From Stutzerimonas kirkiae (GTDB taxonomy: Bacteria; Pseudomonadota; Gammaproteobacteria; Pseudomonadales; Pseudomonadaceae): a DNA stretch of 64,000 nucleotides. The DNA is taken from NCBI RefSeq assembly GCF_004327335.1, contig NZ_QJUO01000011.1:1-64000 (forward strand). The letters run 5' to 3'. Shown piece after piece: positions 9,505-18,612 of the stretch (its first letter is position 1; every line of letters starts with the position of its first letter). Made by a program: the position numbers and the translations under genes. The notes beneath the pieces were generated by a model that ran no database searches, was not told the DNA's origin, and saw nothing but the letters and a program-made list of their open reading frames with translations.

Positions 9505-9682
9505 AAACAGCCAATGTTTTCCGACAGTTTTTTCTAACTGCCACAGGCACTCGAAAGCCAGCCAAGTCAAATAAAGCCTACGCTTGGCACATAATCTTCC
9601 GGGACCAACATCCAGAGCCTGCCATATAGCTCGAATATAATATTCACAATCTTCCGCGCGCACAGACGACTAAAAACCGGAA

Positions 9683-9709
9683 GCGCTCGAATAAAAAATA
9701 TTCGAGCGC
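9683..9709. repeat. Perfect 11-bp inverted repeat with 5-base loop
   Basis: GCGCTCGAATA (9683-9693), AAAAA, then TATTCGAGCGC (9699-9709). It is a strong hairpin about 285 bp upstream of the secretion operon. There is no clear U-tract on either strand, so an operator or RNA-structure role is as plausible as termination. Confidence 0.45.
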
Positions 9710-10047
9710 AAATCCCATTCATCTATGCACAGGAAGATTGCCCGAGCCAGGCGCGTACAAGGCGACAGCGCCACCGACCCATCCACTCGCCTGGAACCTG
9801 CAGTTCCCCCGGAAGCGGGCCCACAGGGCACCACCCATTCCCCACACACGAGGAAATGGGCTGTCGCCTGACAATATAGGGAGAGCAGCCGAACATCATA
9901 AGGCTAGATTTTCGAACCCTGAGTTAGCTGAAAGATAGCCACTCATACGCTCGAACAAAGCCTCTCCACGCCGCAAAAGGCTGGGAAGCGCGCCAAGACG
10001 CACCTTGCGGCGCGCCATCGGGCTTTGCCACAAGGGACAAGGTGCAA

Positions 10048-12372
10048 CTACAAACGGACACGCATCGTCATGCCCATGGTCCGTGGATCGCCGGGCATGA
10101 CGGCATAATCACCAAGCCCGAGCGAGGCGTACACCGCAGTGATGTAGTCCTTGTCGAACAGGTTGCGCACCCAGAACTCGACCTCCCAGCCATGATCGGA
10201 GGCGCGCAGGCCCATACGCAGATTGGTCAGGCCATGACCGGGCTGCCAACTGCCCTTGCCGCCTTCGAGCGTGCCGTAATAGCCACTGCGCACGCTCTGC
10301 TCCAGGCCAGTGAACCCCTCCAGCCCGCGACCGACGGGATGGTGGTAATCGAGGCCGGCCGAAGCATTCCATTCCGGCGCGTTGTACAGGCGCTTGCCAG
10401 AGTAATCGCACAGCGACGGAGCCAGCCCCGGCCCGCAAGGGGCATTGTCGAAGCTTCGATAGCGCGCATCGCTCCAGGCCACGCCCAGGCGCATGTCCAT
10501 GCGCGAGTGCAGCCGCCACCGGGAATCCAGTTCCACGCCACGCAGGCGAGCCTTGCCGACGTTCAGCAGGTTGTTGCGCAAGGGCGGCATCCAGATATGT
10601 TCAGGCTGGCTCAGGGTCAACGCCTGGTAATCGTCCACATCGGTCTGGTAGAGGGCCAGGTCCAGGCTGGCACGCTGCTGCCAGAAGCGCGTCTTGAGCC
10701 CGAGTTCCAGCGAAGTCGCACGCTCGGCATCGAACGTCGCTGCGGCCCGGGGCCCGACGACATCGAAATTTATTCCCCCGGCCTTGTGCCCACGCGACCA
10801 GTTGGCATAGGCCAGGACCTGATCGTTGAAGCGGTAGCTGGCACCGAGCAAGGAAGAGATATCCCCCTCCCCGACGCTGTCGCGCCGGTAGTAATAATCG
10901 CCCAGCGCCAGTTCGCGCAGCAGCTCTCCACCCGCCTGAAAGATCGGCGGCAAACCATCCAGGGACACCAGGCCCGATACATTCCGCGCCACCCAGCCCT
11001 GCTTGCGCTCATAGGTGTAGCGCAGGCCACCCGTCAGCTCCAGGCGCGCCCACGGGCGCCAGGTGACATGGGTGAACAGCGCACGACTGTCGCTTTTCTG
11101 CTCGCCAGTGATCGACTGCCGCCCGCCGTCGAGCAGGAATGAAGGGACCTGGCTTGGGTGGGTCAGGCTCAAGCCCAGTCGACTCAACTCATCCATCCGG
11201 TCGGCAACGAACCAGGCACTGGCGTCCTGGCCGAACTCGACGGCATGTCGGCGATCGAGCGTCTGCTGCAAGTAGTAGAGGCCAGCGACATAGTCCAGGT
11301 CGCTGCCAAGCGCTCCGGACAACCGCAGCTCCTGACTGAACTGGCGCTGATCCAGGGATGTGTCCAGATAGGCGATCGACAGGTCCATGCCATCGGCGTC
11401 ACGGGCATCGCGCAAGGTCCAGTCCCGATAGGCCGTGATACTGGTCAGGCCGAGGTCATCCGTCATCTGCCAATCCAGTTGCAGGGAGAGGGCGTTCTGA
11501 TCGTTCCTGGCCTTGAGCGGCATATTGCTCCAGACCTCACGCTCGAAAGGCGCCGTGGCCAGTATGTGATACCCCAGGGCCGCGGCCCGGGCATCGCTCT
11601 GCCCACTGTAGTGGCTGGGCAATACGGTATTGGCACTGTCATCGCGCCCCACGTCGGCGATCAGCCGGGCACTCAGGTACTCGTTCGGCGTCCATAACAA
11701 TTGCCCGCGCAGGGCCTGGCTGTCGATGTCGTTGAGCGAACTGCCGTCATAGTGGTTGTCGACCGTTCCATCACGTTTCCTGTCGACGAAGCTGAAACGT
11801 CCGGCCAGTACATCGTCGAGCAACGGCCCCGAGAGGGTTGCTCGGTAACGCCGCTCGCCGTACGAACCGAAGCTGGCTTCGGCCTCGACCTCGTCATGGA
11901 AGGTCGGCTGGCGCGTAGCGATGTTCAAGGCGCCGGCACTGCTGTTCTTGCCGAACAAGGTGCCCTGCGGCCCACGGAGCACTTCGATGCGTTCGATATC
12001 GAGGAGGTCGGAGAAAGCCATGCCCTGGCGCCCCAGATAGACGCCATCGACGAAAATCCCGACGCTACTGTCCAGCCCGTCGTTGTAGGCCGTGGCTCCG
12101 AAACCACGCAAGCCGTACCCGGCATGCCGCGGGCCATGTCCGGAGACGACCAGCCCGGGCGCCTGCTGCTGGATATCCCGGAGACCGTAGTGTCCGGCCT
12201 GCTCCAGTTGCTCGCCATCGAGCACCGTCATGGCGATAGGCACATCCTGCGTCACCTCCGCGCGATGCCGGGCGGAAACATCAACCGGATCGAGCGCCAG
12301 CACATCCTCCTGCCCCCAGGCATCGGCGGCAACCAGGCAGGCCAGCCCCCACGGCACGATACATCTGTACAC
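10048..12372 (-). CDS. TonB-dependent outer-membrane receptor
   Basis: 774 residues from the GTG at 12372, chosen because GGGGAGGA lies just upstream and the product then begins with a short signal peptide (MYRCIVPWGLACLVAADAWG). An in-frame ATG at 12408 and a TTG at 12417 would prepend non-signal-like sequence. A TonB-box-like stretch follows (ALDPVDVSA), then the plug domain (LRDIQQQAPGLVV, VGIFVDGVYLGRQG, IERIEVLRGPQGTLFGKNS) and a 22-strand barrel ending in the typical MRVRL. It imports an iron chelate or another large ligand; the substrate cannot be read from sequence. The next gene upstream encodes an AraC-output response regulator, a plausible dedicated regulator. Confidence 0.9.
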   Translation of the reverse strand: MYRCIVPWGLACLVAADAWGQEDVLALDPVDVSARHRAEVTQDVPIAMTVLDGEQLEQAGHYGLRDIQQQAPGLVVSGHGPRHAGYGLRGFGATAYNDGLDSSVGIFVDGVYLGRQGMAFSDLLDIERIEVLRGPQGTLFGKNSSAGALNIATRQPTFHDEVEAEASFGSYGERRYRATLSGPLLDDVLAGRFSFVDRKRDGTVDNHYDGSSLNDIDSQALRGQLLWTPNEYLSARLIADVGRDDSANTVLPSHYSGQSDARAAALGYHILATAPFEREVWSNMPLKARNDQNALSLQLDWQMTDDLGLTSITAYRDWTLRDARDADGMDLSIAYLDTSLDQRQFSQELRLSGALGSDLDYVAGLYYLQQTLDRRHAVEFGQDASAWFVADRMDELSRLGLSLTHPSQVPSFLLDGGRQSITGEQKSDSRALFTHVTWRPWARLELTGGLRYTYERKQGWVARNVSGLVSLDGLPPIFQAGGELLRELALGDYYYRRDSVGEGDISSLLGASYRFNDQVLAYANWSRGHKAGGINFDVVGPRAAATFDAERATSLELGLKTRFWQQRASLDLALYQTDVDDYQALTLSQPEHIWMPPLRNNLLNVGKARLRGVELDSRWRLHSRMDMRLGVAWSDARYRSFDNAPCGPGLAPSLCDYSGKRLYNAPEWNASAGLDYHHPVGRGLEGFTGLEQSVRSGYYGTLEGGKGSWQPGHGLTNLRMGLRASDHGWEVEFWVRNLFDKDYITAVYASLGLGDYAVMPGDPRTMGMTMRVRL

Positions 12373-12426
12373 AATTCCTCCCCACGGCGGTGCCAGGTAA
12401 TACCCCATGCCTGACAATCGGTCACC

Positions 12427-12448
12427 CTCGGTATCGATTCATACCGAG
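12427..12448. promoter_or_regulatory. Perfect 8-bp inverted repeat between receptor and response regulator
   Basis: CTCGGTAT (12427-12434), six bases, then ATACCGAG (12441-12448). It lies about 55 bp upstream of the receptor GTG. It could be an operator for the neighbouring regulator or a terminator of the regulator gene. No T-run follows, so I favour an operator. Confidence 0.35.
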
Positions 12449-12500
12449 AGCACTCTAGTTATTAGTTGGAAAGGCTCCTCTCCCGTCGGGAGCCACCAGG

Positions 12501-13325
12501 CTACATCCGGGCCCGCCCCGGGCCATCGGCGCGACAAACGGGATCAGCGCCCCGTCCATTCTGCAACTGCTCGCGAAACTGGCTGGGAGTCATGCCGAGG
12601 CGCTCCCTGAAAGCCGTGGAGAAGTTGCAGGCGCTGCGGAAACCGATCAGTTCGGAAATATCCTGCACACTCATCCCGCTATCGGCCAGCAGTTCCTTCC
12701 CACGACGCAGGCGCTCTTCACGGACATAGGCAAAAACCGTGATCCCCAGTTGCTCGCGAAAAATGGCCGAAAGCCTTTTGTCGTGCGTACCGACCTTGCG
12801 CGCAATCTCCGCCAGCGAAGGCATGCAGTCCAGATTCTGCCCGACCAGGCGCATGGCTGCCCGCAGGATCACCTGATCCGCGGAAACGTCTTCGGCCGGC
12901 ATCGCGCCCAGGGCATCAGTACCACGCCGGACCAGTTGCAAGTGTATGCGTATCCGCGCCAGCACTTCCTCCGGGGCACAGGATTTGAGCACATAGTCCA
13001 CTCCCCCCAGGCTCAGCCCTTCCAGGCGTTCGTCCACCGCGCCCAAGGAGGTCAGGAAAATAATCGGCAGCAAGCGGGTGGCTGGCGCTTCGCGCAACAG
13101 GCGACACAGTGTGAAACCATCCATGCCGGGCATACGCACATCGAGCAGGATAAGATCCGGACGCAGAGCCTGTGCACGCTGATAGCCCTGACGCGCATCG
13201 CTGGAGAGGGTCAGACGCCAGGGTTGCTGGCGCAGCAGGACCAGTAGCGAACGAATATCCTCGGGCGAGTCATCGATCACCAGAATATGTGGAGTGCCAG
13301 GCAAGAAATCACGATTGCGGTGCAT
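12501..13325 (-). CDS. Response regulator with receiver domain and AraC-type DNA-binding output
   Basis: 274 residues from the ATG at 13325 (MHRNRDFLPG). The receiver domain spans about 12-125 with acidic pocket D18/D19, phosphoacceptor D62 in LLDVRMPGMDG, T92 and K114. After a linker, the C-terminal 100 residues are an AraC/XylS pair of helix-turn-helix motifs (MPSLAEIARKVGTHDKRLSAIF and SVQDISELIGFRSACNFSTAF, read as two overlapping segments). No sensor kinase lies nearby. It sits directly upstream of, and on the same strand as, the TonB-dependent receptor gene, so control of that receptor is the natural inference. A longer frame upstream of 13325 lacks a convincing start. Confidence 0.88.
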   Translation of the reverse strand: MHRNRDFLPGTPHILVIDDSPEDIRSLLVLLRQQPWRLTLSSDARQGYQRAQALRPDLILLDVRMPGMDGFTLCRLLREAPATRLLPIIFLTSLGAVDERLEGLSLGGVDYVLKSCAPEEVLARIRIHLQLVRRGTDALGAMPAEDVSADQVILRAAMRLVGQNLDCMPSLAEIARKVGTHDKRLSAIFREQLGITVFAYVREERLRRGKELLADSGMSVQDISELIGFRSACNFSTAFRERLGMTPSQFREQLQNGRGADPVCRADGPGRARM

Positions 13326-13526
13326 GGTAACGGAGCGCTCCCGGTATCCGATTGACAGAACTGGCAGCGCACCACCGAGAGAATCCCGGCAATCGCTGTC
13401 CAACCCGTGAAATCCCCGGTTGAATTATCCGGAAATCCCTTTTGCCAAAGCTGGCATCCGCTCAGCCAAAAGGCCCATGACGAAACGGAGCATAAGATTG
13501 GCCAGACTCTGCACAGTGAAAGCCGA

Positions 13527-14486
13527 ATGAACAGCCCAGCACACGACAACACAGTATCCCAAAGACAGCAAACACAGGCCACGACCCAGGCCAACCTGCT
13601 GGGCGAATTGTACTGGTTCATCCGCGTCGTCGAGGCCGGCAGTTTCTCCGCCGCCGCAGAGCAGACCGGCATCGCCAAGTCCAGCCTGAGCCGCCGCATC
13701 ATACAACTCGAAAAGCGTCTCGAACTGCAGTTGCTCAACCGCAACACCCGCTCCTTCAGCATGACCAGCCTTGGCGAACAGGTTTACCGGCACGCCCTGG
13801 AAATGCTCGCAGCAGCGGAGGCCGTCGAAGCCTGCGCCCAGCAGGCCAATGGGGCGCCCAGCGGCCTGCTGCGTCTGTCGGCTCCCGACATCCTGAGCGA
13901 GTGGCTCATGCAACTGCTGCACGACTTCCAGACCCAATATCCCCGCGTAAGCTTTTCCCTGCTGCCGCAAGATGCCCAGGTCGAACTGGCATCACAGCGC
14001 CTGGATCTCTCGTTGAGCCTGGAAGCGCCGGATAACAGCAGCGATATCGTCTCACGCGAACTGGCCAGCCTGCAGAAGGTCATCGTCGCCACCCCTGCAC
14101 TGATCGAAGCCTTGGGCAATCCGCAAACCCTGGAGCAAGTACCGGACAAGAACCTGCTCGCCCTCGGCACGCCCCCCCGCACCTGGTCACTGCACAACCA
14201 GGACCGGCGCCTGCAGACCCCGGCATTCACCGCACAGAACCTGCACCTACTGCGCGAGGCGACGAAAGCCGGCATAGGCATTGCCTACCTGCCCCTGTGC
14301 TGCTGCCATGAAGACCTGGCGTCCGGCACCCTGCGCCTGGCCTGCCCGCAGGAGCAACCCCAGCCACTGACGCTCTACGCCCTGACACCCGCCGCCCGCG
14401 GCATCACCCAGGCCGCCCGCCAACTGATCCAGCACCTGCGCAGCAGCCTGCAGAACCGCCAGAACGAAGGCATCACCCCCCTATAA
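13527..14486 (+). CDS. LysR-type transcriptional regulator
   Basis: 319 residues from ATG 13527. The N-terminal winged helix-turn-helix is at about 25-85 (LYWFIRVVEAGSFSAAAEQT, SSLSRRIIQLEKRL, LNRNTRSFSMTSLGE), followed by a LysR substrate-binding domain. It diverges from the response regulator gene, with about 200 bp between the starts. The frame extends upstream to 13407, but that part shows no domain sequence and no better ribosome-binding site. Neither effector nor target is evident. A GC hairpin follows the stop. Confidence 0.88.
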   Translation: MNSPAHDNTVSQRQQTQATTQANLLGELYWFIRVVEAGSFSAAAEQTGIAKSSLSRRIIQLEKRLELQLLNRNTRSFSMTSLGEQVYRHALEMLAAAEAVEACAQQANGAPSGLLRLSAPDILSEWLMQLLHDFQTQYPRVSFSLLPQDAQVELASQRLDLSLSLEAPDNSSDIVSRELASLQKVIVATPALIEALGNPQTLEQVPDKNLLALGTPPRTWSLHNQDRRLQTPAFTAQNLHLLREATKAGIGIAYLPLCCCHEDLASGTLRLACPQEQPQPLTLYALTPAARGITQAARQLIQHLRSSLQNRQNEGITPL

Positions 14487-14493
14487 AAAGAAA

Positions 14494-14522
14494 GCGGCGC
14501 ACCGAGACAATCGAAGCGCCGC
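14494..14522. terminator. Bidirectional hairpin between convergent LysR and FKBP genes
   Basis: GCGGCGC (14494-14500) and GCGCCGC (14516-14522) pair around a 15-base loop between two convergent genes. Short A/T stretches flank it on both sides. Confidence 0.55.
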
Positions 14523-14556
14523 CCTCTCAATCATGCCTGACGCGCGCGGCAGCCGA

Positions 14557-15291
14557 TCACTTCTTCCCGGCCGCTTCCGGCGCGCCTTCGCCAGCCTGCG
14601 GCTGCGCCTTGATACCCAGCAGCTCCAGGTCGAACACCAGCACCGAGTTGGCCGGAATCAGCGGACTCGGGCTCTGCTCGCCATAAGCCAGTTCGCTGGG
14701 GATGTAGAGCTTGTACTTCTCGCCGACATGCATCAGTTGCAAGCCTTCGACCCAACCCGCAATGACCCCGCCAACCGGCAGATCGATCGGTTCGCCACGC
14801 TTGATGGAGCTGTCGAACACGGTGCCATCGGACAAACTGCCCTCGTAGTGCACGGTGACGATATCATCGACCGTCGGCTGGGCACCCTCGGCCTGCTTGA
14901 CCACCTCGTACTGCAGGCCCGACTCGGTCACCTTGACCCCGTCGCGCTTGGCATTGTCTTCGAGGAATTTCTTGCCGGCGGCCAGCGCTTCCTCGTTCAA
15001 CTTGGCGATGCGCTCTTCGGCACGCTCCTGCAACGCGGTGAAGGCTTTCATCAGCTCTTCGTCGCTGACTTTCTGTTCCTGTTTGCCCACGGCATCCTCG
15101 ATACCCAGCGCCACAGCCTTGGAATCGAGATCATCCATGCCTTCCTGCACCAGGCTCTTGCCCATGTTCAGACCGATGCCGTAGGACGCTTTTTGTGCCG
15201 GAGTGTCCAGCTTGACGCTGGTTTCCGAGTCACAGCCCGCCAGGACCAGGCCAACCAGGGCGATCGCAGGCGCCAAACGCTGATGTCTCAT
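14557..15291 (-). CDS. fklB: FKBP-type peptidyl-prolyl cis-trans isomerase, lipoprotein (FklB/Mip-like)
   Basis: 244 residues. Catalyses cis-trans isomerisation of X-Pro bonds and helps fold envelope proteins. It has a lipoprotein signal with lipobox LAGC (Cys20), an N-terminal helical dimerisation domain (about 24-115; KASYGIGLNMGKSL) and a C-terminal FKBP domain (about 118-230) with landmarks VTVHYEGSLSDGTVFDSS, GGVIAGWVEGLQLM and YIPSELAYGE. The tail is Ala/Gly/Pro-rich. This is the Mip/FkpA/FklB architecture; the lipobox implies envelope localisation. It is a single gene convergent with the LysR gene. Confidence 0.92.
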   Translation of the reverse strand: MRHQRLAPAIALVGLVLAGCDSETSVKLDTPAQKASYGIGLNMGKSLVQEGMDDLDSKAVALGIEDAVGKQEQKVSDEELMKAFTALQERAEERIAKLNEEALAAGKKFLEDNAKRDGVKVTESGLQYEVVKQAEGAQPTVDDIVTVHYEGSLSDGTVFDSSIKRGEPIDLPVGGVIAGWVEGLQLMHVGEKYKLYIPSELAYGEQSPSPLIPANSVLVFDLELLGIKAQPQAGEGAPEAAGKK

Positions 15292-15423
15292 GCTGTTTCC
15301 TTTTTACGCTGTAAGGGAGTGAAGCAAAAACGAGCGGTCGAGCTTAGCAGGCATGAATGAACGCTGCTACCTGCGCCGGGCCCGGAGAGCGCCGACAAGA
15401 AGGAAAATTCCAGAACGCAGAAA

Positions 15424-15454
15424 CGAAGAAAGCGGCCATTGGCCGCTTTCTTCG
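15424..15454 (-). terminator. Terminator of the tRNA-Val/tRNA-Asp transcript
   Basis: CGAAGAAAGCGGCCA (15424-15438) and its exact reverse complement (15440-15454) flank one base. On the minus strand the hairpin ends in TTTCTTCGTTTC. It lies 37 bp downstream of the tRNA-Asp 3' end. Confidence 0.8.
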
Positions 15455-15490
15455 TATCCAAGGGGCGTTCAGTGACCCCTTGAAGCTATA

Positions 15491-15567
15491 TGGCGCAGCG
15501 GACGGGACTCGAACCCGCGACCCCCGGCGTGACAGGCCGGTATTCTAACCGACTGAACTACCGCTGC
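15491..15567 (-). tRNA. tRNA-Asp (anticodon GTC)
   Basis: 77 nt with encoded CCA. The acceptor stem GCAGCGG/CCGCTGC is intact, the anticodon stem-loop reads CCGGC-CTGTCAC-GCCGG, and the T-arm contains GGTTCGAGTCC. The paired change to a G-C-A-G acceptor is fully compensated. Confidence 0.97.
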
Positions 15568-15579
15568 GCGTTACCTCGA

Positions 15580-15655
15580 TGGTGGGTGATGACGGGATCG
15601 AACCGCCGACCCTCTGCTTGTAAGGCAGATGCTCTCCCAGCTGAGCTAATCACCC
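15580..15655 (-). tRNA. tRNA-Val (anticodon TAC)
   Basis: 76 nt with encoded CCA. The acceptor is GGGTGAT/ATCACCC, the anticodon arm CTGCC-TTACAAG-CAG contains TAC, and the T-arm has GGTTCGATCCC. It lies just upstream of tRNA-Asp and is presumably co-transcribed. Confidence 0.97.
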
Positions 15656-15858
15656 TTCACTCTCGAAGTGGGGCGCATTCTAGAGAGCCATCCCGACCTT
15701 GGCAAGCCCTTTTTTCAAAAAAAATTCCAAAGCTTCCAAAGACTTAGAAAGAGCGCTGATTCCGGCATCTTCTTGTCGCCGCGACGCTCCCCGGGGTTGG
15801 CCTGCCCCGCCCATGGATGAATAATGCACGCTTCGTCTTTACCGGAGTTCCAGATCCC

Positions 15859-16779
15859 ATGTGGTTTCGTAATTTGCTCGTCTACCGTCTCACGCAGGAT
15901 ATCCCCCTCGATGCCGAGACACTTGAAACCGCATTGGCCAGCAAGCCCGCCCGCCCCTGCGCCAGCCAGGAGCTGAGCACCTATGGTTTCGTCGCCCCCT
16001 TCGGCAAGGGCGCCGATGCGCCGCTGGTGCATTCCAGCAACGGTTTCCTGCTGGTTTCCACGCGCAAGGAAGAACGCATCCTGCCCGGCAGCGTGGTGCG
16101 TGACGCGCTCAAGGAAAAAGTCGACGAGATCGAGGCCGAGCAGATGCGCAAGGTCTACAAGAAGGAGCGCGACCAGCTCAAGGACGATATCGTGCAGACC
16201 TTCCTGCCCCGCGCCTTCATCCGCAAGTCGGGCACTTTCGCCGCCATCGCGCCTGAGCAGGGCCTGATCCTGGTCGATTCGTCCAGCGCCAAGAAGGCCG
16301 AGGACCTGCTGTCCACCCTGCGCGAGGCCATCGGTTCGCTGCCGGTGCGCCCGTTAAGCGTGAAGATCGCCCCCAGCGCCACCCTCACCCAGTGGGTCAA
16401 GACCCAGGAAGCCGCCAGCGACTTCTACGTGCTGGACGAATGCGAACTGCGCGACACCCACGAGGATGGCGGCGTGGTGCGCTGCAAGCGCCAGGACCTG
16501 ACCAGCGATGAAATCCAGCAGCATCTCGAGGCCGGCAAGCAGGTAACGCAACTGTCCCTGGCCTGGCAGGACAAGCTGTCCTTCATTCTCGACGACAAAC
16601 TGGTGATCAAGCGCCTGCGCTTCGAAAACCTGCTGCAGGAACAGGCCGAGCAGGATGGCGGCGAAGATGCCCTGAGCCAACTGGACGCCAGCTTCACCCT
16701 GATGATGCTGACGCTCATCCAGTTCCTACCGTCGCTGTTCGAGGCGCTGGGCGGCGAGGAAATCCCCCAGGGCATTTGA
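15859..16779 (+). CDS. rdgC: Recombination-associated protein RdgC
   Basis: 306 residues from ATG 15859 ([11 protein letters not shown]), the usual Pseudomonas RdgC length and start. An in-frame ATG at 15817 would add 14 untypical residues. RdgC is a ring-forming dsDNA-binding protein on the nucleoid that restrains RecA. Characteristic stretches are [39 protein letters not shown] and [20 protein letters not shown] (read separately). It is a single gene, reading away from the tRNA pair. Confidence 0.97.
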   Translation: MWFRNLLVYRLTQDIPLDAETLETALASKPARPCASQELSTYGFVAPFGKGADAPLVHSSNGFLLVSTRKEERILPGSVVRDALKEKVDEIEAEQMRKVYKKERDQLKDDIVQTFLPRAFIRKSGTFAAIAPEQGLILVDSSSAKKAEDLLSTLREAIGSLPVRPLSVKIAPSATLTQWVKTQEAASDFYVLDECELRDTHEDGGVVRCKRQDLTSDEIQQHLEAGKQVTQLSLAWQDKLSFILDDKLVIKRLRFENLLQEQAEQDGGEDALSQLDASFTLMMLTLIQFLPSLFEALGGEEIPQGI

Positions 16780-16830
16780 GCCGCCCTTTCAGCCTATCCG
16801 TGTGCACCGGGGGATGCCGTATCGCCTGGC

Positions 16831-16852
16831 GGTGCGCACGGCGCACTCTACG
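16831..16852. repeat. GTGCGCACGGCGCAC-type intergenic palindrome
   Basis: GTGCGCACGGCGCAC at 16832-16846, flanked by GG and TCTACG. The right end overlaps the stop codon of the MFS gene. The same core recurs at 19765 and 39317, with variants at about 19718, 57935 and 61006. Confidence 0.7.
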
Positions 16853-18575
16853 GCGACTCGCGGTCTACTGCTCCAGCCAGCGTGACATGCAGGATACGCG
16901 AACGCGGCCCGTCCTCGCGCAACTCGATCTCCAGCACTGCCAGGCCATGCGCACGGCCCTGCAAAACCTGCCTGGCCCGCGCTGGCTCGCGACTCAACAG
17001 GCAAACCAGCTCGCCCGCCGCCATCAGGCCCGCTACCCGTCCCGACAGTTGCACGTCCTCGCCATCCAGCGCCGACACACCGCATATACGCAACAGCCTG
17101 GACGGCGGGGACAGCACATCCGTCGTGAAGAAATGCACCGGCCGCCGCATGGCGCCGCCGATCAGCAGCACCTCGACCCAGCGCTCATGCCGCGCCAGCA
17201 ACAGCGCCGCCCCGTGCGCGGGGATTCGCTCGCCACCCTCGCCCCGCACCCGCTGGCGCGTACGTCCGAGCAGCCAGGCACCGCAACGCAGAAGGAACTC
17301 CGGCACCGCACGGAACAGATAGAAAGCCAGCAACAGGTTGAACAGCGACACTACCAGGAACAACTGCGCAATGGACAACCCGACGACCGCCAGCAGCAGG
17401 ATCGCCAGGATCGCCGAACACACCATGAACAGGGCATTGAGGATATTGTTCGCCGCCACCACCCGCGCCCGCTGGTGCTCGGGGCTGCGCGACTGGATCA
17501 GGGCATACAGCGGCACGATATAGATGCCGCCGAACAGCCCCAGCCCGAAGATATCCAGCAGGATCCAGCGCGCCCCCGGCTCGGCCAGCAGCCCCCAGGC
17601 ACCCAGCACCTGCGGCGCTGCGCTGAAGGTACTGGCATGCCACCACAGCAGCACGCCACACAGGCTCACACCCAGCGCCCCCAGGGGTACCAGGCCGATT
17701 TCCACCTTGCGCGCCGACAGCCGGGCACAGAGCATCGAACCCGAGGCGATACCGATCGAGAACACACTGAGAATCAGCGTCACCGCCGTTTCATTGCCAT
17801 TGAGCACGCCCTTGGCGAATGCCGGGATCTGCGTCAGGTAGGTCGCGCCGAGGAACCAAAACCAGGAATTGCCGATCATCGCCCGCGACACCGAACGGTG
17901 CTGGCCGAAGCCCAGGCGCAGGATCTGCCGGGTCTGGCGCAGGATATGCCAGTCCAGCGCCAGCTCCGGCAGCGGTGCCCGCGCCAGGGGGATCTGCCGG
18001 CTGGCGAGATAGCCGGCCAGGGCCACGGCGAGCACCGATGCCGCCACCAGGATCGCGTAGCGCTCGCTGGACATCAGCAGCCCGGCCACCAGGGTGCCAC
18101 CGAGGATGGCCAGGAAGGTGCCCATTTCCACCAGGCCGTTACCCGCCATCAGCTCGCGCTCGTCCAGCACCTGCGGCAGGATCGAATACTTGACCGGCCC
18201 GAACAGCGCCGACTGGGTGCCCATGCAGAACAGCACCAGCAGCAGGAGCGGCAGGTGGGCGAACCACATCGCCAGCGCGCCGACCGTCATGATCGCCACT
18301 TCCCAGAGCTTGAGGGCGCGAATCAGCCGCGACTTCTCGAAACGCTCGCCGAATTGCCCGCCCAGCGCCGAGAACAGGAAGAACGGCAGGATGAACAACA
18401 GCGCACTGAGGTTGACCAGTACGTTAGCATCCACCGTCGAGCCGATGCGGTAGAGGATCGCCAGCACCAGTGCCTGCTTGAACAGGCTGTCATTGAAGGC
18501 GCCGAGCAACTGGGTCACGAACAACGGCAGGAAGCGTTTCTTGCCGAGCAGGGCGAGCGACGAAGGCGAGCGCAT
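16848..18575 (-). CDS. MFS transporter (LplT/Aas-like) with degenerate acyltransferase-like C-terminal domain
   Basis: 575 residues from ATG 18575, which has AAGGAA five bases upstream. The first about 420 residues are a 12-helix major facilitator of the lysophospholipid-flippase type (FVTQLLGAFNDSLFKQAL, LGGQFGERFEKSRLIRALK). The last about 150 residues resemble the PlsC/LPLAT acyltransferase that follows the MFS part in Aas-like fusions: ARHERWVEVLLIGGAMRRPV aligns with the catalytic block. The HX4D motif, however, reads HX4E (HERWVE) and the preceding Asn is replaced, and the C-terminal half is short. It is probably a lipid flippase with an inactive or repurposed acyltransferase remnant. 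Substrate and role are inferred from the family. Confidence 0.82.
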   Translation of the reverse strand: MRSPSSLALLGKKRFLPLFVTQLLGAFNDSLFKQALVLAILYRIGSTVDANVLVNLSALLFILPFFLFSALGGQFGERFEKSRLIRALKLWEVAIMTVGALAMWFAHLPLLLLVLFCMGTQSALFGPVKYSILPQVLDERELMAGNGLVEMGTFLAILGGTLVAGLLMSSERYAILVAASVLAVALAGYLASRQIPLARAPLPELALDWHILRQTRQILRLGFGQHRSVSRAMIGNSWFWFLGATYLTQIPAFAKGVLNGNETAVTLILSVFSIGIASGSMLCARLSARKVEIGLVPLGALGVSLCGVLLWWHASTFSAAPQVLGAWGLLAEPGARWILLDIFGLGLFGGIYIVPLYALIQSRSPEHQRARVVAANNILNALFMVCSAILAILLLAVVGLSIAQLFLVVSLFNLLLAFYLFRAVPEFLLRCGAWLLGRTRQRVRGEGGERIPAHGAALLLARHERWVEVLLIGGAMRRPVHFFTTDVLSPPSRLLRICGVSALDGEDVQLSGRVAGLMAAGELVCLLSREPARARQVLQGRAHGLAVLEIELREDGPRSRILHVTLAGAVDRESP

Positions 18576-18612
18576 GGGATTCCTTGCACGAACGATGGGC
18601 CGGACCGGCAAT

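Larger units (their letters stand above)
9399..10047. other. Intergenic region between the secretion operon and the TonB receptor
   Basis: About 650 bp with no gene I can support. The half nearest the secretion operon is AT-rich and probably carries its promoter; it holds two perfect inverted repeats (9471-9504 and 9683-9709). Near 9988-10015, just past the receptor gene, GCGCGCC and GGCGCGC form a hairpin that may act as a weak terminator. The short open frame around 9738-9938 is proline-rich with no ribosome-binding site and looks non-coding. Confidence 0.6.

Noticed and set aside
9738-9938. Short plus-strand frame in the 9.4-10 kb gap
   Set aside because: Proline/histidine-rich, no ribosome-binding site and no family similarity.
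15491-15655. tRNA-Val/tRNA-Asp pair as a genomic-island attachment site
   Set aside because: No integrase and no duplicated tRNA 3' end were found; the neighbours are core genes.
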